Shown: positions 10,606 through 23,700 of the stretch, piece after piece | Position numbering within the stretch: position 1 is the stretch's first letter | Layout: every line of letters starts with the position of its first letter | Assembly (NCBI GenBank): GCA_028023455.1 | Contig: JAQFVV010006473.1 | Coordinates: 668,702 to 732,701, forward strand | Source: Epiperipatus broadwayi | Taxonomy: Eukaryota > Onychophora > Udeonychophora > Euonychophora > Peripatidae | DNA: 64,000 nt | Direction of reading: 5' to 3' | The notes under the pieces: generated by a model | The model's database searches: none | Told to the model about the DNA's origin: nothing | What the model saw: only the letters and a program-made list of their open reading frames with translations | Translations under genes and position numbers: made by a program

Positions 10606-11762
10606 GTGGTTATATATATGTTTTGAAAGAATAACTGTTACAAGTGGTATGTAATGTCATTATCAATTTTCAAATGCACTAAGTTTATATTATTTTTTAA
10701 ATTGAATAGATGTCTTTCTGTGTATCTTTTTAGTTTTGTCTCTATATTTCAAACATGAAATTAGTTTGATTTTAACTCACATAATATACATTATATATGT
10801 ATTTTTTCTCATTTAGCAGTATACCACTTTAAGCTAAAGAGTTGTAAACTTTTTTCCATCTTTTTTAAATAACCACTTTTATTCTACTTCTACTTTTTAA
10901 GACAAAGATTATAAAAATATTATAAATAATGACTACAATAATAAAAAAAAGTTATTTCATTATAATAATCAACTTAAGAAATCAATCAACTAAACAAAAA
11001 TAATTTCATTTTCTAATTTCATAATATTATACTATAAGTTTTTAATTTTTTTATAAACATGTATTTTAGTTATTTATTGTAATTAATTATTATGATAAAA
11101 ATAAATGAATTTTGAAATGATGTTTATATTAAAATAATCTTTGTGGGTCTAGTATTAGATACCACTTGTAATCTGTAGGTTGGTACAAACATTTTAGATA
11201 TTGCAGGTTACAACATTTTTAACATTTCTAATTTAAAATAAATACAGTATAATGCATAATTTCTCATTCAGATTGTTAAGTGCTCTGAAGTTGAACCTAA
11301 TTTTTTTTTTTACAAATAATAAATAATTAACATTAATTCACCTTGAAGTTAAAAAAGAATTATTTTTAATATTAAATTGTAGCACAGAAAAAGAGTGCAG
11401 CAGAATTAAAAATTATTAATACAGTTCAATGAATTCTGGTAAAATACGTATCTTTTTCAAAAATGTAAATCATGTTTTGAAATTTGAATTTACGATTACA
11501 GATGTTATTTTTTTACTGTTCATAAACATAGTCTGTATCTGAATGATTATAAAAATCTGCTTTCACATATTACATAAAGCCATTTAACATGATTGTCCTT
11601 AATGGTTGTTTATTTTATCACTATCATACCCTAGCAACACTTTATATTTGCATTCTTTATTCATTACTAATTTTAGAAAAATAAAGCAGAAATAAATACA
11701 ATTGTAACTCGCAATAAGATAACATGTTCATTTGTCCACAAAATGCATGTTATAATGATAGG
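10606..11762. other. Anonymous AT-rich sequence
   Basis: Between two short retroelement copies. I see no coding frame or recognisable repeat. Confidence 0.45.
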
Positions 11763-11776
11763 CCATGATTACAAAT

Positions 11777-12077
11777 AAAGATCACATGATCACTATTTCT
11801 TATGCTTGCTCTTAACTGTTATTAAAACAGGCAAAACCCTCTATACGTATTGCTATTCAGTGCAACCCACTTAGTGTATTGCCACTTAGTGCACTGCACC
11901 TAGATCTAGGTGTAGTGCTCTCAGATCCAAGACTTCTCACTGACAAAGGCCACAAGACAGAAATTAGTCTGGGGTTATTGCATGAGTAGGCACTAGATGG
12001 GGATTTTATGCACAAGCCTCTGGCATCCATTGTTTACTCTGGATTGCACTGAGTGGCAATATGTATAGAGAGTTTTG
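11777..12077 (+). mobile_element. Short hammerhead-bearing retroelement, copy 3
   Basis: About 301 bp bounded by the 14-bp direct repeat CCATGATTACAAAT at 11763-11776 and 12078-12091. It starts AAAGATCACATGATCAC and ends TATAGAGAGTTTTGCC. An inner segment (AGGCAAAACCCTCTATACGTATTGC near 11830) is the inverted complement of the last ~35 bp, so the ends can pair. The hammerhead-like core is at 11933-11974. It shares its whole length pattern with copy 1 in the same orientation. Confidence 0.8.
11933..11974 (+). ncRNA. Hammerhead-ribozyme-like motif, copy 3
   Basis: CTTCTCA stem I side, core CTGACAA (11940-11946; consensus CTGATGA, so the essential G8 is A here), stem II region GGCCACAAGAC, GAAA (11960-11963), TTAG, TC cleavage position (11968-11969), then TGGGG pairing with TCTCA. 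The lesion differs from that in copy 1 (C for U4) and the minus-strand copy at 28.8 kb (A for U4), so the copies decayed independently. Only this copy keeps U at position 4. Confidence 0.5.
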
Positions 12078-12091
12078 CCATGATTACAAAT

Positions 12092-13927
12092 TGGTTGCAT
12101 TGCTTCATAACTAAGTAGTTTTAAAACTTCTATACATCTTATAAACATTAAGTACATATTTGTGTAACTATCCAATATCATTATAGACTCACACATCTCA
12201 AGTTTAATGTTATTAAAATATTAGACCTAGACAAAATATCAAGGATTTAAAAGTAAGTGCATTTAGCAATTTTTCAAAACTCTTCCTAACTTTTGGACTT
12301 ATACCCATACCATATTTTGATTTAGGTATACCTTAGCTTTTATCCTTATTAATGAAATAAAATTGATTACAAATTTATCTAATTTTTTTCTGCATTAAAA
12401 AAGTTCAGTACTTTCTTAAAGTAATTTCTATAACATAAATAGGGTTTCCATCTCCGGTGAAAACAATGTTCAGATTTTTAGTAAATTATTAAAAATATTA
12501 CCATGTATATACTGAAGTTGTTCAATTTACTAAGATTTAATTTGCAATTGTACATCCAATACTAACCCATACAGAAACTTAAAAATATATATATTAATTA
12601 CTCTTCTAAACTTTCAAAATATTATGAAAAATTCTTTACTAAAATTATTTTTATTGTCTTCAGTTATTTGTGATAAAGGTTTTGGGTCACATTTTCTTAT
12701 AGAATAATGATCTTTGCAATTAAACATTTAGTTGTCATGTCTGTTTTATTAGAGTGGTAGAGTAACAAATGTAAAAATAAAAGATCCTTAAATCAAAACT
12801 TATTTGCCATTTTGGTGCTTGAACCTCACATAATCTCTTCATTGACAAACCATTCAATTAATTAAAATAAATATATCTCTAAGATGATGCACACTCTTTT
12901 TTAACTTTAAACCTAATATTATGATGCATTCTTAATTAAAATTTTTCTTTTGTTATTATTTTACATTGATAGAAAAATATTTTTTTATTTTCAAGCATTA
13001 TTTTTTTTATAGATTAACAGCTTTCTAAATATTAATTTAGGTGAAGTGATTATATCACTACAATGATATACTTTATATTTAGCTTATTAAATAACGAATT
13101 AGCATATTTTACCTGTGCTGTGATTTAAATGTTACTCTATATTGAACAAGCTAACAAATTGATAATCTTCCAAATAAAAGTTTATAAAAGTAGATAAGTT
13201 ATTTTTCATTAATTATTAAAACAAATTCATTGCAGATTGAATTTAAAATATATAAAACATATTATAGATTATTATTTGAACTGTAAAGAATAACATAAAT
13301 TTAGGTCTTGTAAATTTAAGCAATATTTTGATAACGTTTTTAGTTATTCTACTAGTTTAAATTCTAATATTAAACTTGTAGTGAAATTTTTTTGACTGCT
13401 AATGAATTTACTACAAATTATTTCGAAAATCATATTGGCTAAAATGAACTATATGATAGTTTATATGATTGGAATAGAATATTCTTGTTTCATTCTAACT
13501 TTTATTTTCATTGCTTCTGACTCTTCATTATCAGTAAGAAGTATTTCTTTTATAGAATAATATAGACATTGTATCTGCTGTATTTTTTTAATGTTAGTAA
13601 AGTTTCAGAATAAAGTGATTTTCTGAATACAACACATCTATTTAAATGAGTAAAATAGTATTTTTGTTTATTTGTTCAGCTCAATTTATGCATTAAACTT
13701 TAGATTTTGAGACTATATCTATTCCACCAGTCTTGAGATCAGCACATGAATATTTTCACCTGTTTAATAAGTTTCCGATGTCTAACAAAACTAATATAAT
13801 GCAAAAATGAAGTTAAGACAAAAGTAAAAACAGAATTCATATAATAATTATGTCACTTTGCTATATTAATATTTTCTTTCTACATATTTCTAAATCTATA
13901 AATATTAACTAAAATATTCAAATAGTA
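12092..13927. other. AT-rich spacer with SINE remnant
   Basis: No protein-coding frame. It holds the tRNA-like SINE remnant listed at 12745-12835; the remainder is anonymous. Confidence 0.45.
12745..12835 (+). repeat. tRNA-derived SINE remnant
   Basis: AGTGGTAGAG near 12753 looks like the A-box/D-arm of a tRNA-derived SINE, followed about 35 bases later by GATCCTTAAATCAAA, a decayed B-box/T-arm, then a body TTTGCCATTTTGGTGCTTGAACCTCACA. The body sequence GATGCTTGAACCTCACAC recurs at about 33740 behind a similar decayed head, so this is a repeat family and not a chance match. RNA polymerase III promoter activity is unlikely in this state. Confidence 0.5.
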
Positions 13928-14460
13928 AATCCAATTTTGCACAAAGATAGAATGTTTATAAACATAAATTACGTGGAAACATTCCAAATTCATCTACACC
14001 ATAAATCTTAAATGTATTTCCAAGGCAAACTTTGTAAATAAAATGTGGATTCCACTTTTTGCTGTGATCTAAGATCTTAATATACAAACAAAAAGTTAAG
14101 ACTTGAACTGTAATAAATTGAGATTTTTAAATTTCTAGAAGTTTAATTAAACCTTATTAATCAGAAAAGTATAATTGTTTCTGAAAGTAGATTAATAGTA
14201 ATCATTTTTAAAACTTTCAAATTCCATGACAATCCATTATTATTTAAAAAATAACCCCAATTCTGTACAAAGCTAGATAGTTCATAAATGTAAATTACAT
14301 AATGAAAGCCAAGCTTATTTATACCATACATCTTTTATATACTATCACAACAACTTTTATGAACAAAAGATGGATTCTATGTCTCACTCTGGTCTGAGAT
14401 CTTAATGTAGATAAGAAATATAAATTAATCATGATTTCAAAATTTCTAAATGCACAGTTG
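13928..14460. repeat. Diverged tandem duplication, period about 320 bp
   Basis: Block 13928-14150 and block 14250-14460 share, in the same order, CAATTTTGCACAAAGATAG / CAATTCTGTACAAAGCTAG, …CATAAATTACGT / …GTAAATTACATA, ACACCATAAATCTT / ATACCATACATCTT, TGGATTCCA / TGGATTCTA, GATCTAAGATCTTAATATA / GGTCTGAGATCTTAATGTA and ATTTCTA. Divergence is substantial. It is non-coding; either an old local duplication or two copies of an unrecognised repeat. Confidence 0.65.
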
Positions 14461-17400
14461 CAAACAAGTCAAAAAACTAATAATTTGACACATTGGAGGT
14501 AAGATCTAGCTATGTTTATGCATGTTGGAAAATTGCATTTGCATCACTTTTTTATGAAGATAAAACCAATGTTATTGAACAGTAATTCAACATACCATGG
14601 TCTGAGTTACTCATACCAGTTTTCACTATAGCAAACTGCAAACAATCTAATGAGAGACAAAAACTATTGGTCTGACAATTACTTAGTTTGAACAGTTTTT
14701 GTCAATGACAAGGAGTTGAAATAATGAAAATAATTTAATTTTTTTTTTAATACCAGTTTTACATTATTTGATTATAATTTTACAAAAAAAGTATCTTTCA
14801 AGCATTCCTTGTAAGTCTATTGTATATCACTGTGGCATGCATGCCATAGGTTGAGAATCAGTGCATTATATTGTCCAATCAGAAAAGAGTACATTGTTTT
14901 TATTATGTATTCACTTTATTATTATTTTTCAATATATGGTTTTTTAGAATATTTTTAATTTGTAAACTTGTATTTTTAAAAAATCAAGTCCAATTTATTA
15001 AATTCTAATATAAAGATTTAATACTAAAATCAAATTTTAATTGATTAAAAAATTTGTCAACAGAAAAGACAATAGAAATGTCATTTGTTAAAGAGTTATT
15101 ACACTATTTTTTTTTTTAAAGCTTTCTTGTCAGTTTTTGAACTTTTCCCATTAAATCTGCATATTTTTTATGAAGTTCACATTTACTTTATTATTCCACT
15201 AAATAGAAAATGCCTTATGTTTTTTTATCAAATCATTAACAACAAAATTCATTGTCAAAAAACCAAATCCAAGAACATATGTATATGTATTCATAATATA
15301 CTTCTTAGAACAATTTTATGTATTAATAACAGGCCAATTCTCAGGATCCAAATTAGCAATTTTAGTTTTTCATGATCATTGAAATTTAATACAAATATAG
15401 TAGGTACTTTTAAAAAATGAAAATAACTTGTCCTGAGAATATGATTGGATTAAAATCTCATTTATAAGGTAACTATCATTTTAATGTAGGAGTTTAATAA
15501 TTTATGATCCCTTTGACAATCTGAATTTATAAGTGCTTACAGAATATGGACTTCTCTGGTATTCTGACTCCTAACTATAATGTAATCTACTAAATGCTAC
15601 TGTTTTGTGTAGATGGATCCATGTTTCTTTAGTCATATTTCTGCCTAAATAAAGGGTTTATGATTCAACTATGACATATTATTTGAATTTATAGCCCTAC
15701 TGTTATCCAGCATGGAATTAAAAATTTCTTTTTCTGAATTTTCTGAATCTATTATTGAAGTATAGATACTATTAAAATAGAGCGTAGTGCAAATTGTACA
15801 AGGCAAATTTCAACAATATTAATCTTTCAATGACACAATAAAGAATTTCCCCTTTCATTGCAGCTGTTTCAAAAACATTTATATTGTTTCATGTTATACA
15901 GAAAGACAGTTGACAGTTGTCACAAAGAGCAGCAACATTGATCTTAAATCTTGACAATTCTTTAGTCATTAGGGCTAATCTCTGTTATGATCTTGAAAAG
16001 TTTGTATCTATTAAAATTTGCACATTTTATGTATCTCTATTTAAAATATAGACTTATAATACTTAATATTTAGTATTTCCACTACCTTCTGCTTTATTAC
16101 TACTACTAATATTATTATTATTATACTTTAATGAATAAGCCATTGGGTATAACAACCAAATAAACTTGTGTGAGATAGGCTACTTTTAAACTAAATTTTA
16201 AAAAAATATTTAAATTTCCAGGTAGACAGAGATCCCTAAATAGAACTGAGTAAACATAAATCTTTTCCAGCTAAATCCGATTCCCAACTGTCACAATAGT
16301 CTCATGTATTGACTTATGCAAATATTACAATTAAGAATTATAGCCTAATAAGTCTATTGTCCTCAAGCATTTGATCTAAAAAATAAGAAGAGAGAATTAG
16401 AATCAGAAATTATGTGTGTAGAGATAAAAGAATGAAGATATGACTGCACAACATGTAATCACATAGGGATGACTGATAGATTGAGAAACTTGTGATGACC
16501 AAATTCATATTAACTTAGATGACAGAAGGAAAAATAGAAGATAGAAATTGCTTTTTGTATTAGAAACAGTAACTAGCCTTGGATGAACAAACATCTTATT
16601 CTACAAGAAAGAAGGTACTGTTGGTCAGGCACAGTTTATTTAGTAGTTAAAGTTAACCTTCATCCATGAAGCCATGATATCATCTGCCATCTATAAAGTC
16701 TGTCACAACAACTTAATAAGTTATAACTCAATTATTTGTTGTATTTAGTTTGCAAATTGATATTAATATTAAGAAAAGCCAATTAAGAATTAACTTAAAA
16801 TTATTATGTATACATAAGACAAATAATTTGAAACAAACAAAAAGTCAAGTCAAATAAAAATTTTAGAGAAAAAAATTATTAAAATAATTTGTGATTATAT
16901 TTAATGCAAGATAATTTAAAGAGAAATAAAAACCGTTTCTTCTAAACATGTTTACGGTTTGACTTCTAAAAAATGATCTGTTTTATACGGCAAATTGCTT
17001 TAGCTAATTTAATTTCACATTGGTAAATTTTGTACGCGTAAAACTGGTTAACAGTCTTTTTCTTTGCTAGAAACCGTTTTATATTTACAATTTGACCAAA
17101 ATGATTTATTTCTTTTTGATATAAAAATGTTTTATCTACTATCATATTGAATCAGTGTTAATTTATCTTGTTAAAAGCTTGACATATTTTATTATATACA
17201 TATATATTTATTTCTAATTCTGCATTTTCTAGCAGCTTTAAAATAAATGCATGCCGTTGTGTTTTAAAATGAACGTCATTTAATTTATGAAAAAAAAAAT
17301 ATAATCCTCATTTAAAAAAAAAAAATGATAAAGTGATTTATTTAGTAATGAAATTATTATTTTGAAAGCTATATTACAATGCCAATTACAAAACTAGTAA

Positions 17401-17800
17401 ACTATTTATATTGCATTATTACTTATATAATTCTGCATTATTTCATTTAATATATTCTAGTAATACGCGTAAACAACGATAACTTCTGACGGCAAAACGT
17501 TGTGATATAAGTGTTAATTTATTCAAAATAAATGCAACTTTTAGTATCATAGGTGTGATATTTGTTATGTAAAAACATCTGCTTATAAAGGTGAAAGAGA
17601 AATTAATGCACTTTTCTATTCAACTTAAATTGCATAAAATGTAAAAACAACAAATAAAAGAAAGCATTTATTAAATAATAAAGAAATATTGTTAAATATT
17701 GTAAGAAGTAAATGTCAAACTTCGGGTTTAATTATTTTGCACTTGAAAAAAAGTTTAAAAGTATTAATGTATGTATTTCTTTCAGTGACTATCTAAGGCT
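14461..17800. other. Anonymous AT-rich sequence
   Basis: No supported gene. Around 16.93-17.5 kb the CG content rises slightly with short hairpins (for example AAACCGT…ACGGTTT near 16931-16963), but nothing identifies a promoter. The open frame at 15085-15375 lacks homology features and sits in T-rich DNA. Confidence 0.45.
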
Positions 17801-17809
17801 ATTTTACAC

Positions 17810-18035
17810 ACACACACACACACGTATATATATATATTACATGAACTATGTCTAAATTATTCCAATAGAATAACAACAATATGCTGTCAAGGCAATTCGA
17901 GTATTGCCTAATAATTTATTCTTTTGGTTTATTTTTTGTCTTTTTTGTATTGGCTGAGATCATACAATTTCCATATAATAAACAATTAGCTATATGCATT
18001 TATGATTTATTATATGTATGTATGTATGTGTTTAT

Positions 18036-18079
<44 letters not shown>

Positions 18080-18080
18080 T
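17810..18080. repeat. (CA)n(TA)n microsatellites, two blocks
   Basis: CACACA… followed by TATATA at about 17810-17838, and a second compound block of (TATG)n, (CA)n and (TA)n at about 18012-18079. The intervening 170 bp is unique. The small frame ending in His-Thr repeats is microsatellite translation. Confidence 0.9.
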
Positions 18081-19454
18081 TCTGAGGAAGGAAACCTAGT
18101 AAGTGTCTATAAATTATCCTATGAAGTAATAACGCTTGCATTCAAATCTTCTTAAAAAGAAATGCATATTCTTCTTTTATCCCTATTGTAAATTCTGAAA
18201 CAAACTTAAAAAGTGGTGAAACAAGACTTTCCACGTAACTATTACTAATATATTTTGTATGTTGAACTCTGGATTATTTTCTATCATTTGTAATAAATCA
18301 GTACTTTAGCAGATACATTCCTGTGGCCTGTAATACTTTATTTATTCCCTTCATAAAAAGACATCTTTGTTTTTTCTTATTTGAATCATAAATTTTTGTA
18401 ATACAGAGAAATTATAACAAATTTTTTATTTTCAATACATAATACTAGTTTAGGCGGGAAAAATAGCAATAAGTGAATCATGTGATATTACTCTCACATT
18501 CACCTTTTTTTTACAGCTAGATTAAAAAATATTGAACAATTCTTTTATAAAAATATTGGGATTTTATAAATTTTTTCTATTTTTTTTTATTTTAACAATT
18601 ATTGATTAAAAGTTATAAAAAGATTTTTTTTTATCAGTAATTTTTATTGAAAAATGCAACTTATCACAATATATTCGATTGATAATCTCTATTTACATTT
18701 TTTCAAGCTTAAAGTAATATCAAAGTTTCTTTGAAATGGACAGAATTTTTGTTTGATTATAATATTACTTTAACCAAAAATATGCTTTTCTTTCTAAGAT
18801 CATTATTAATGTTTACTGTATAACAGATCCTTTTGCTTCATTTGCATGATATTTTAAATATAAATTAGATTCTAATATAATTTTATTGTGAAGCATGGAA
18901 ATAATTTATTTATTATATATAGATAAATATGTGCAAATATTCCCAAGTATTTATTCAACAGTATAGCTCACACTTCAATTTCATCATATCATAACTATTC
19001 ACTATTGTAGAAACTCAGACAATTCTCTCTACTTTGCACAATTTTCATGAGCAACCTTCACTTATCAAGCAAATCTCTATGATTCTGCAATGGTGGTTAG
19101 TTGTGACATAGTAAAATTGAGGTAGAAGAAGCACTAATAAAACAGTGAATATTTTTCCTAAATAAATTACATTCATAGTTTTTACTGCAAATATAAATTG
19201 ATAAAATATTTGCATGCTCTACAAAAAAATTCATTCTAATATTATGATGTTTATAAAATCCCAAATGACAAAATTCAAAATTAATGCTAGAAAAGAAAGA
19301 ATATTTTTGTAATAAGACAAGCATGGTATTGTGTATTTGCACAATCTGTATCATTATTTGTCAAATTTATCCATCAAATCTTCAGTATTAATAAATATAT
19401 AATTTTAGCAAGCAAAGACAAATATGATTAGAAATCATCAAAAAAATTATTAAG

Positions 19455-20115
19455 ATTTAAAAATAAATATATTAATTTATTAAGCACAAGCAGATTATAT
19501 AACAATAACATGAAACACTGAAATCTTTGTCAGATGCATCTTAAAAATGCTTATATGATAGCCAATGAGATGTAACAATGACTGCAAATGAAACTCTCAA
19601 GCCAAAACACAAGGCAGAGATTTTATGAGAAAACGATGGTTCCATCTTCCTCTCTACTTAAATTTATATATAAATAAGCCAGCCTCAAGCAGTCATATAA
19701 GCATTTTTAAGGCACATCTGACAAAGGTTTCAGACTTTCATGTTATTATTATATAATCTGCTTGCATTTAATAAATTGATGTATTTACATTTGTTACTAT
19801 CAATTCATTGGATTTGAAAATTAATTCATAGTAAATTGAAAGATTTCACATTATTTATTTATATATGATATTTAGTGAATTAAATGTGAAGATATTTAAA
19901 GCTTCATGCTCTTATGTCAAAATGCTTGAAGCTGGTTTATTTATATATAAATTTAAGTAGAGAGAAAGGTGGGACCATCTTTTTCTCATAAAATCTCTGC
20001 CTTGTGTTTTAACTTGAGAGTTCTCTGTGAAGTTATTATTATACCTGATTGGCTGTCATATAAGCATTTTTAAGGTGCATCTGACAAAGGTTTCAGCCTT
20101 TCATGTTATTAAGAT
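19455..20115. repeat. Nested foldback repeat
   Basis: The arms 19455-19560 and about 19690-19800 are inverted complements and share ACATGAAA…CTTTGTCAGATG…CTTAAAAATGCTTATATGA. A further arm 19605-19680 (ACAAGGCAGAGATTTTATGAG…ATTTATATATAAATAA) is complementary to about 19930-20010. A third copy of the TCATATAAGCATTTTTAAGG…CATCTGACAAAGG segment ends at about 20108. There is no open frame. It looks like a MITE-like or foldback family with one insertion or duplication inside another. Confidence 0.7.
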
Positions 20116-20516
20116 TTAAAGAAAATTAAATAGTATTAATAAAAATTTGAATGCAAGAAAGCTGCATATTACCTTAGAAGAAAAAAAATCTTTTTATAAC
20201 TTTCAAACAATAAATTAAAAAAAAAAAAACCAAATTAACATTTAAAAATTCTTTTACCTAGCACAATATAATTTCAGAAAGTAAAAGTTTACAATTTTCA
20301 TTTAGTTTTTTGTATTAAAATAAGAAAAGTCATTTAAGCAAAATAAATGAAATAAGGTCCAATAAAAATATTTAGCAATTATTTAAGTAAATGTCATACT
20401 AATTAATCGAATAGTTTATCTTTATTTACAAAGAATTGAATATGAGAAAATAAACACACACACATTTTACATAATTAGATTCAACACAAATGCATACAAA
20501 ATGTATCTAGAGAAAA

Positions 20517-20785
20517 TCCTTATTTAATCCTAGCAGCATGGTAAGCCTAAAATGCTTTTGCCTACCTGGTAGTCATATTCATGACAATAGGTGTCCAAAG
20601 ATGTGTGATATTTACTAAAAAATAAACAAAATAGGGGGTTAGCATAAAGGTTGAATAAAGGATGCAAATAAGTTCAATAATTTGATAAATATCACAAGGT
20701 TCTTGAACGACTATTGCTATGAATATGACTATCAGGTAGTTGAAAGCATTCTAAGCATACCATGCTGTTAGAATTAAATAAAGCT
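20517..20785. repeat. Foldback element with ~105-bp arms
   Basis: Left arm 20517-20625 (CTTATTTAATCCTAGCAGCATGG…) and right arm 20675-20785 (…CCATGCTGTTAGAATTAAATAAAG) are inverted copies at perhaps 80% identity around a ~50-bp AT-rich loop. No coding capacity. No clear TSD was found. It is unrelated in sequence to the foldbacks at 19.5 and 46.2 kb. Confidence 0.7.
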
Positions 20786-23700
20786 TTCCTTTATATACAT
20801 ATATATGTATATATTTTGAATTACATTGTTTTAAAAAAATTTTATTAAAAATTTCAAAGTTACATAATCAGATCTTGTTCTCACAGAAAATCATTTTCTG
20901 AACAAAATACAAGAAGACATTGCGTTTTTTGTTAATGTCACTCAGAAAAGTATATTTTTTATATGTATATATTGTATAAAAATAATTATTAAAAGTAAGA
21001 TAGTTTAGCCATATAAAGTCTTAATATTCATTTTATGGTTCATGTCTTTTACTATTTGAGTAAAGTCTACAATTTTAAAAATTAAAACAAATTTTATTTT
21101 ATTTAATTATATACTTAATCCTGGAATATATTTTACAAATAAAATCATGTTCACTTCAGACATTTTTTCAACACTTTATATTCATGATGTAAAATGCTTG
21201 ATCAATACTTTGTTATAGTTAAATATCTTACTCTTGATGCCTCTATAAGTTTTCCTTTCCTCACAAACCCACTAAATTAAAAAAAAATGCTTTATATATT
21301 TTCTTACTGCATAATAATTAGAATTTTAATTTTTTTTTCTCTTTATCTTTACTTTTTAGCTAAGAATGTCTAAATATCCATTTACTGATTAATAATTAGA
21401 TGACTAAGCAAGTAAATATAATCCAGTTTTCTGAAAGTAAACATAAGTTTGTTTGAAACTTGAAAAGGTTTTAAATTTTATTTAGACTGAATTCCAAGTC
21501 TAATTCATACTCATCAAAAAATATTTTTGTTTTTAGTTTAGAATGAGACAAAACATTAATTTATTTATCTTTATAATTCTTATATATATTTATCTCGATA
21601 GCGCTAAAATTATTCCAAAATAATAATAATATTAATGATAATATAAACACATTTTAATTAACTTTTAAAACATCATCTAAAATATCAAAAAAATAAATTA
21701 TATTAATAAATTTAATAATGTTCAGAGTTAACTGATTTTGTTTAATCTTTTGCTTCTTGATCATAAATAAACAGTAAAACTAAGGAAATTAATTTGTATC
21801 GATTTTTTTATTTAATAATTAAAACAGTTTTTGATATTGATTTTCCATTTTTTAATAGATATTTATAAAAAATTAAGAAAGAAATTCTTAAATCAATACA
21901 TTTTTACAATCTTTGAATTGATGCATTTTTTGATTTCATAATTTCATTTTCCTTCAATCATAAATTGTTCGACTTCTATAGACGAGAATTGTACATTTTT
22001 AAAGAATATAGTCCAATAAAATGTAACTAACAAGTAGTCATATAAATTTTAGTTTTTTAATATTTTCTCTCAAAATATCGTAAGGGGAATCTTAAAAAGA
22101 TGCTTTATTGATAATGAAATAATAAAAAGCATGTTAAATTATTATATATTCTACATCTAAATGATATGCTAAAACGGAACAAAAAGTTGCCATACAGATT
22201 TTAGACAACTTTTAAAAAAAAAAAAAATGAAGAAATAACTCTTATTATTACCATTAAAGTTAGAATGCCACTTGTAACAGGATAAAAATGATAGTATACC
22301 CACAGATTTGGAAGTTATTTGTGATAAAATTAAATATAAAATCATAATAGAGTGATTCTGTTTAATTATGTCCTGTCAGTTATCGCATCATTTATAAAAT
22401 ATATGAGTATGGTAACTTCTGTTATAACCCCAATCATTTAGATAGAATGCGTACCAGATTAAAAATATGTAATGAAATAATAAGTATAATTTAAACTGAA
22501 TAAAATATAGCTCAGTCATTGGGCAGCCTATGTAATAGAATGAAAATTATCCCTGATGATGGATATTATATATAACTGAATAAAATGTGATTCAAATAAA
22601 AATAATATTAATTTTATAATATCTGTAAATAATAATACTGTTCATAACAGAATAAATATAATAAACTAAACTAAATGAATATCAATCAATAACTAATTAT
22701 TCAGTATTTATCATACCTTTGTCTAGTCACCTAACAAAATACAACAGTGATGTTAATTTTTTATTATGACATCATGAATTCAAATAACATTTAAAATAAA
22801 TAGAAAACAAACAAGATCATCACTTCAAATACCTTAATAAGCCTTACTTAAAATAGACTAAAGTAATGTAGTTAAATCAAATATCATTGTCCCAAAACAA
22901 TGACATATTCTTAAAAGAGATTGCACTTATAATCAAATGAAACCAATAATAAATCATTAAACAACTATGTTTTAATATACCCAACTAATGAAACATTATT
23001 TATAAAAATATAAACTTATTATAAAATTTAATGATATTCATGTCTAAATAAAATAATTCATGAATAGTTAAGATAACAGCTTTAATATGTATTATAATTT
23101 TACAATATTCATAATATATAAATAGATATATGAGCCAATAATTAATTTTAAATTCTATTTTAGTAAAATGACAAATAATATTAGCTTATTCATGCTATAT
23201 TTTTATATTAATATACCATTACTAACCACACTATTTATAACAAGATAAAAGATAATAAAAATGATAAATAAAAAATTATATTAACTTAGTCATGTTATAT
23301 TCTTTACTCTTGTTAATTAATCTAGATGTAATAAAAGAAAATACTTAATAATGATATACTTTTAATGAACCTATTAGACTTGAAACTATAATATCAAATT
23401 ATAACAGTATATGAAAAAAAACTAGATTTACATTGAATATTTACTTAAGAACAATTAACTAATCATATCAATTTGTTTTAACTATTTCATATTTCAAGGC
23501 ATTAGAGCTGCTCTTCAATTTTTTAAAATTTAAATTTGTGTTTTTCACTCTCTGCTGAAAATTTTGGTAAGCTTTTTTTTATGGCTTTAAAATTCATGTA
23601 TATTTATTTTCTAATATTTTAAATACAAAAAAAAAAAACAAAAACAAAAGATGGCAGGGAAAATTGAATAGGTGGTCTGTCAAAGAATCCCAAGCTCTGC

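Noticed and set aside
15085-15375. 96-codon plus-strand frame
   Set aside because: Phe/Ile/Leu-rich from T-rich DNA; no recognisable domain.
19499-20110. Hammerhead in the TCTGACAAAGG repeats
   Set aside because: The CTGACAA-like half is present but no GAAA half follows on the same strand, and no stem II forms.
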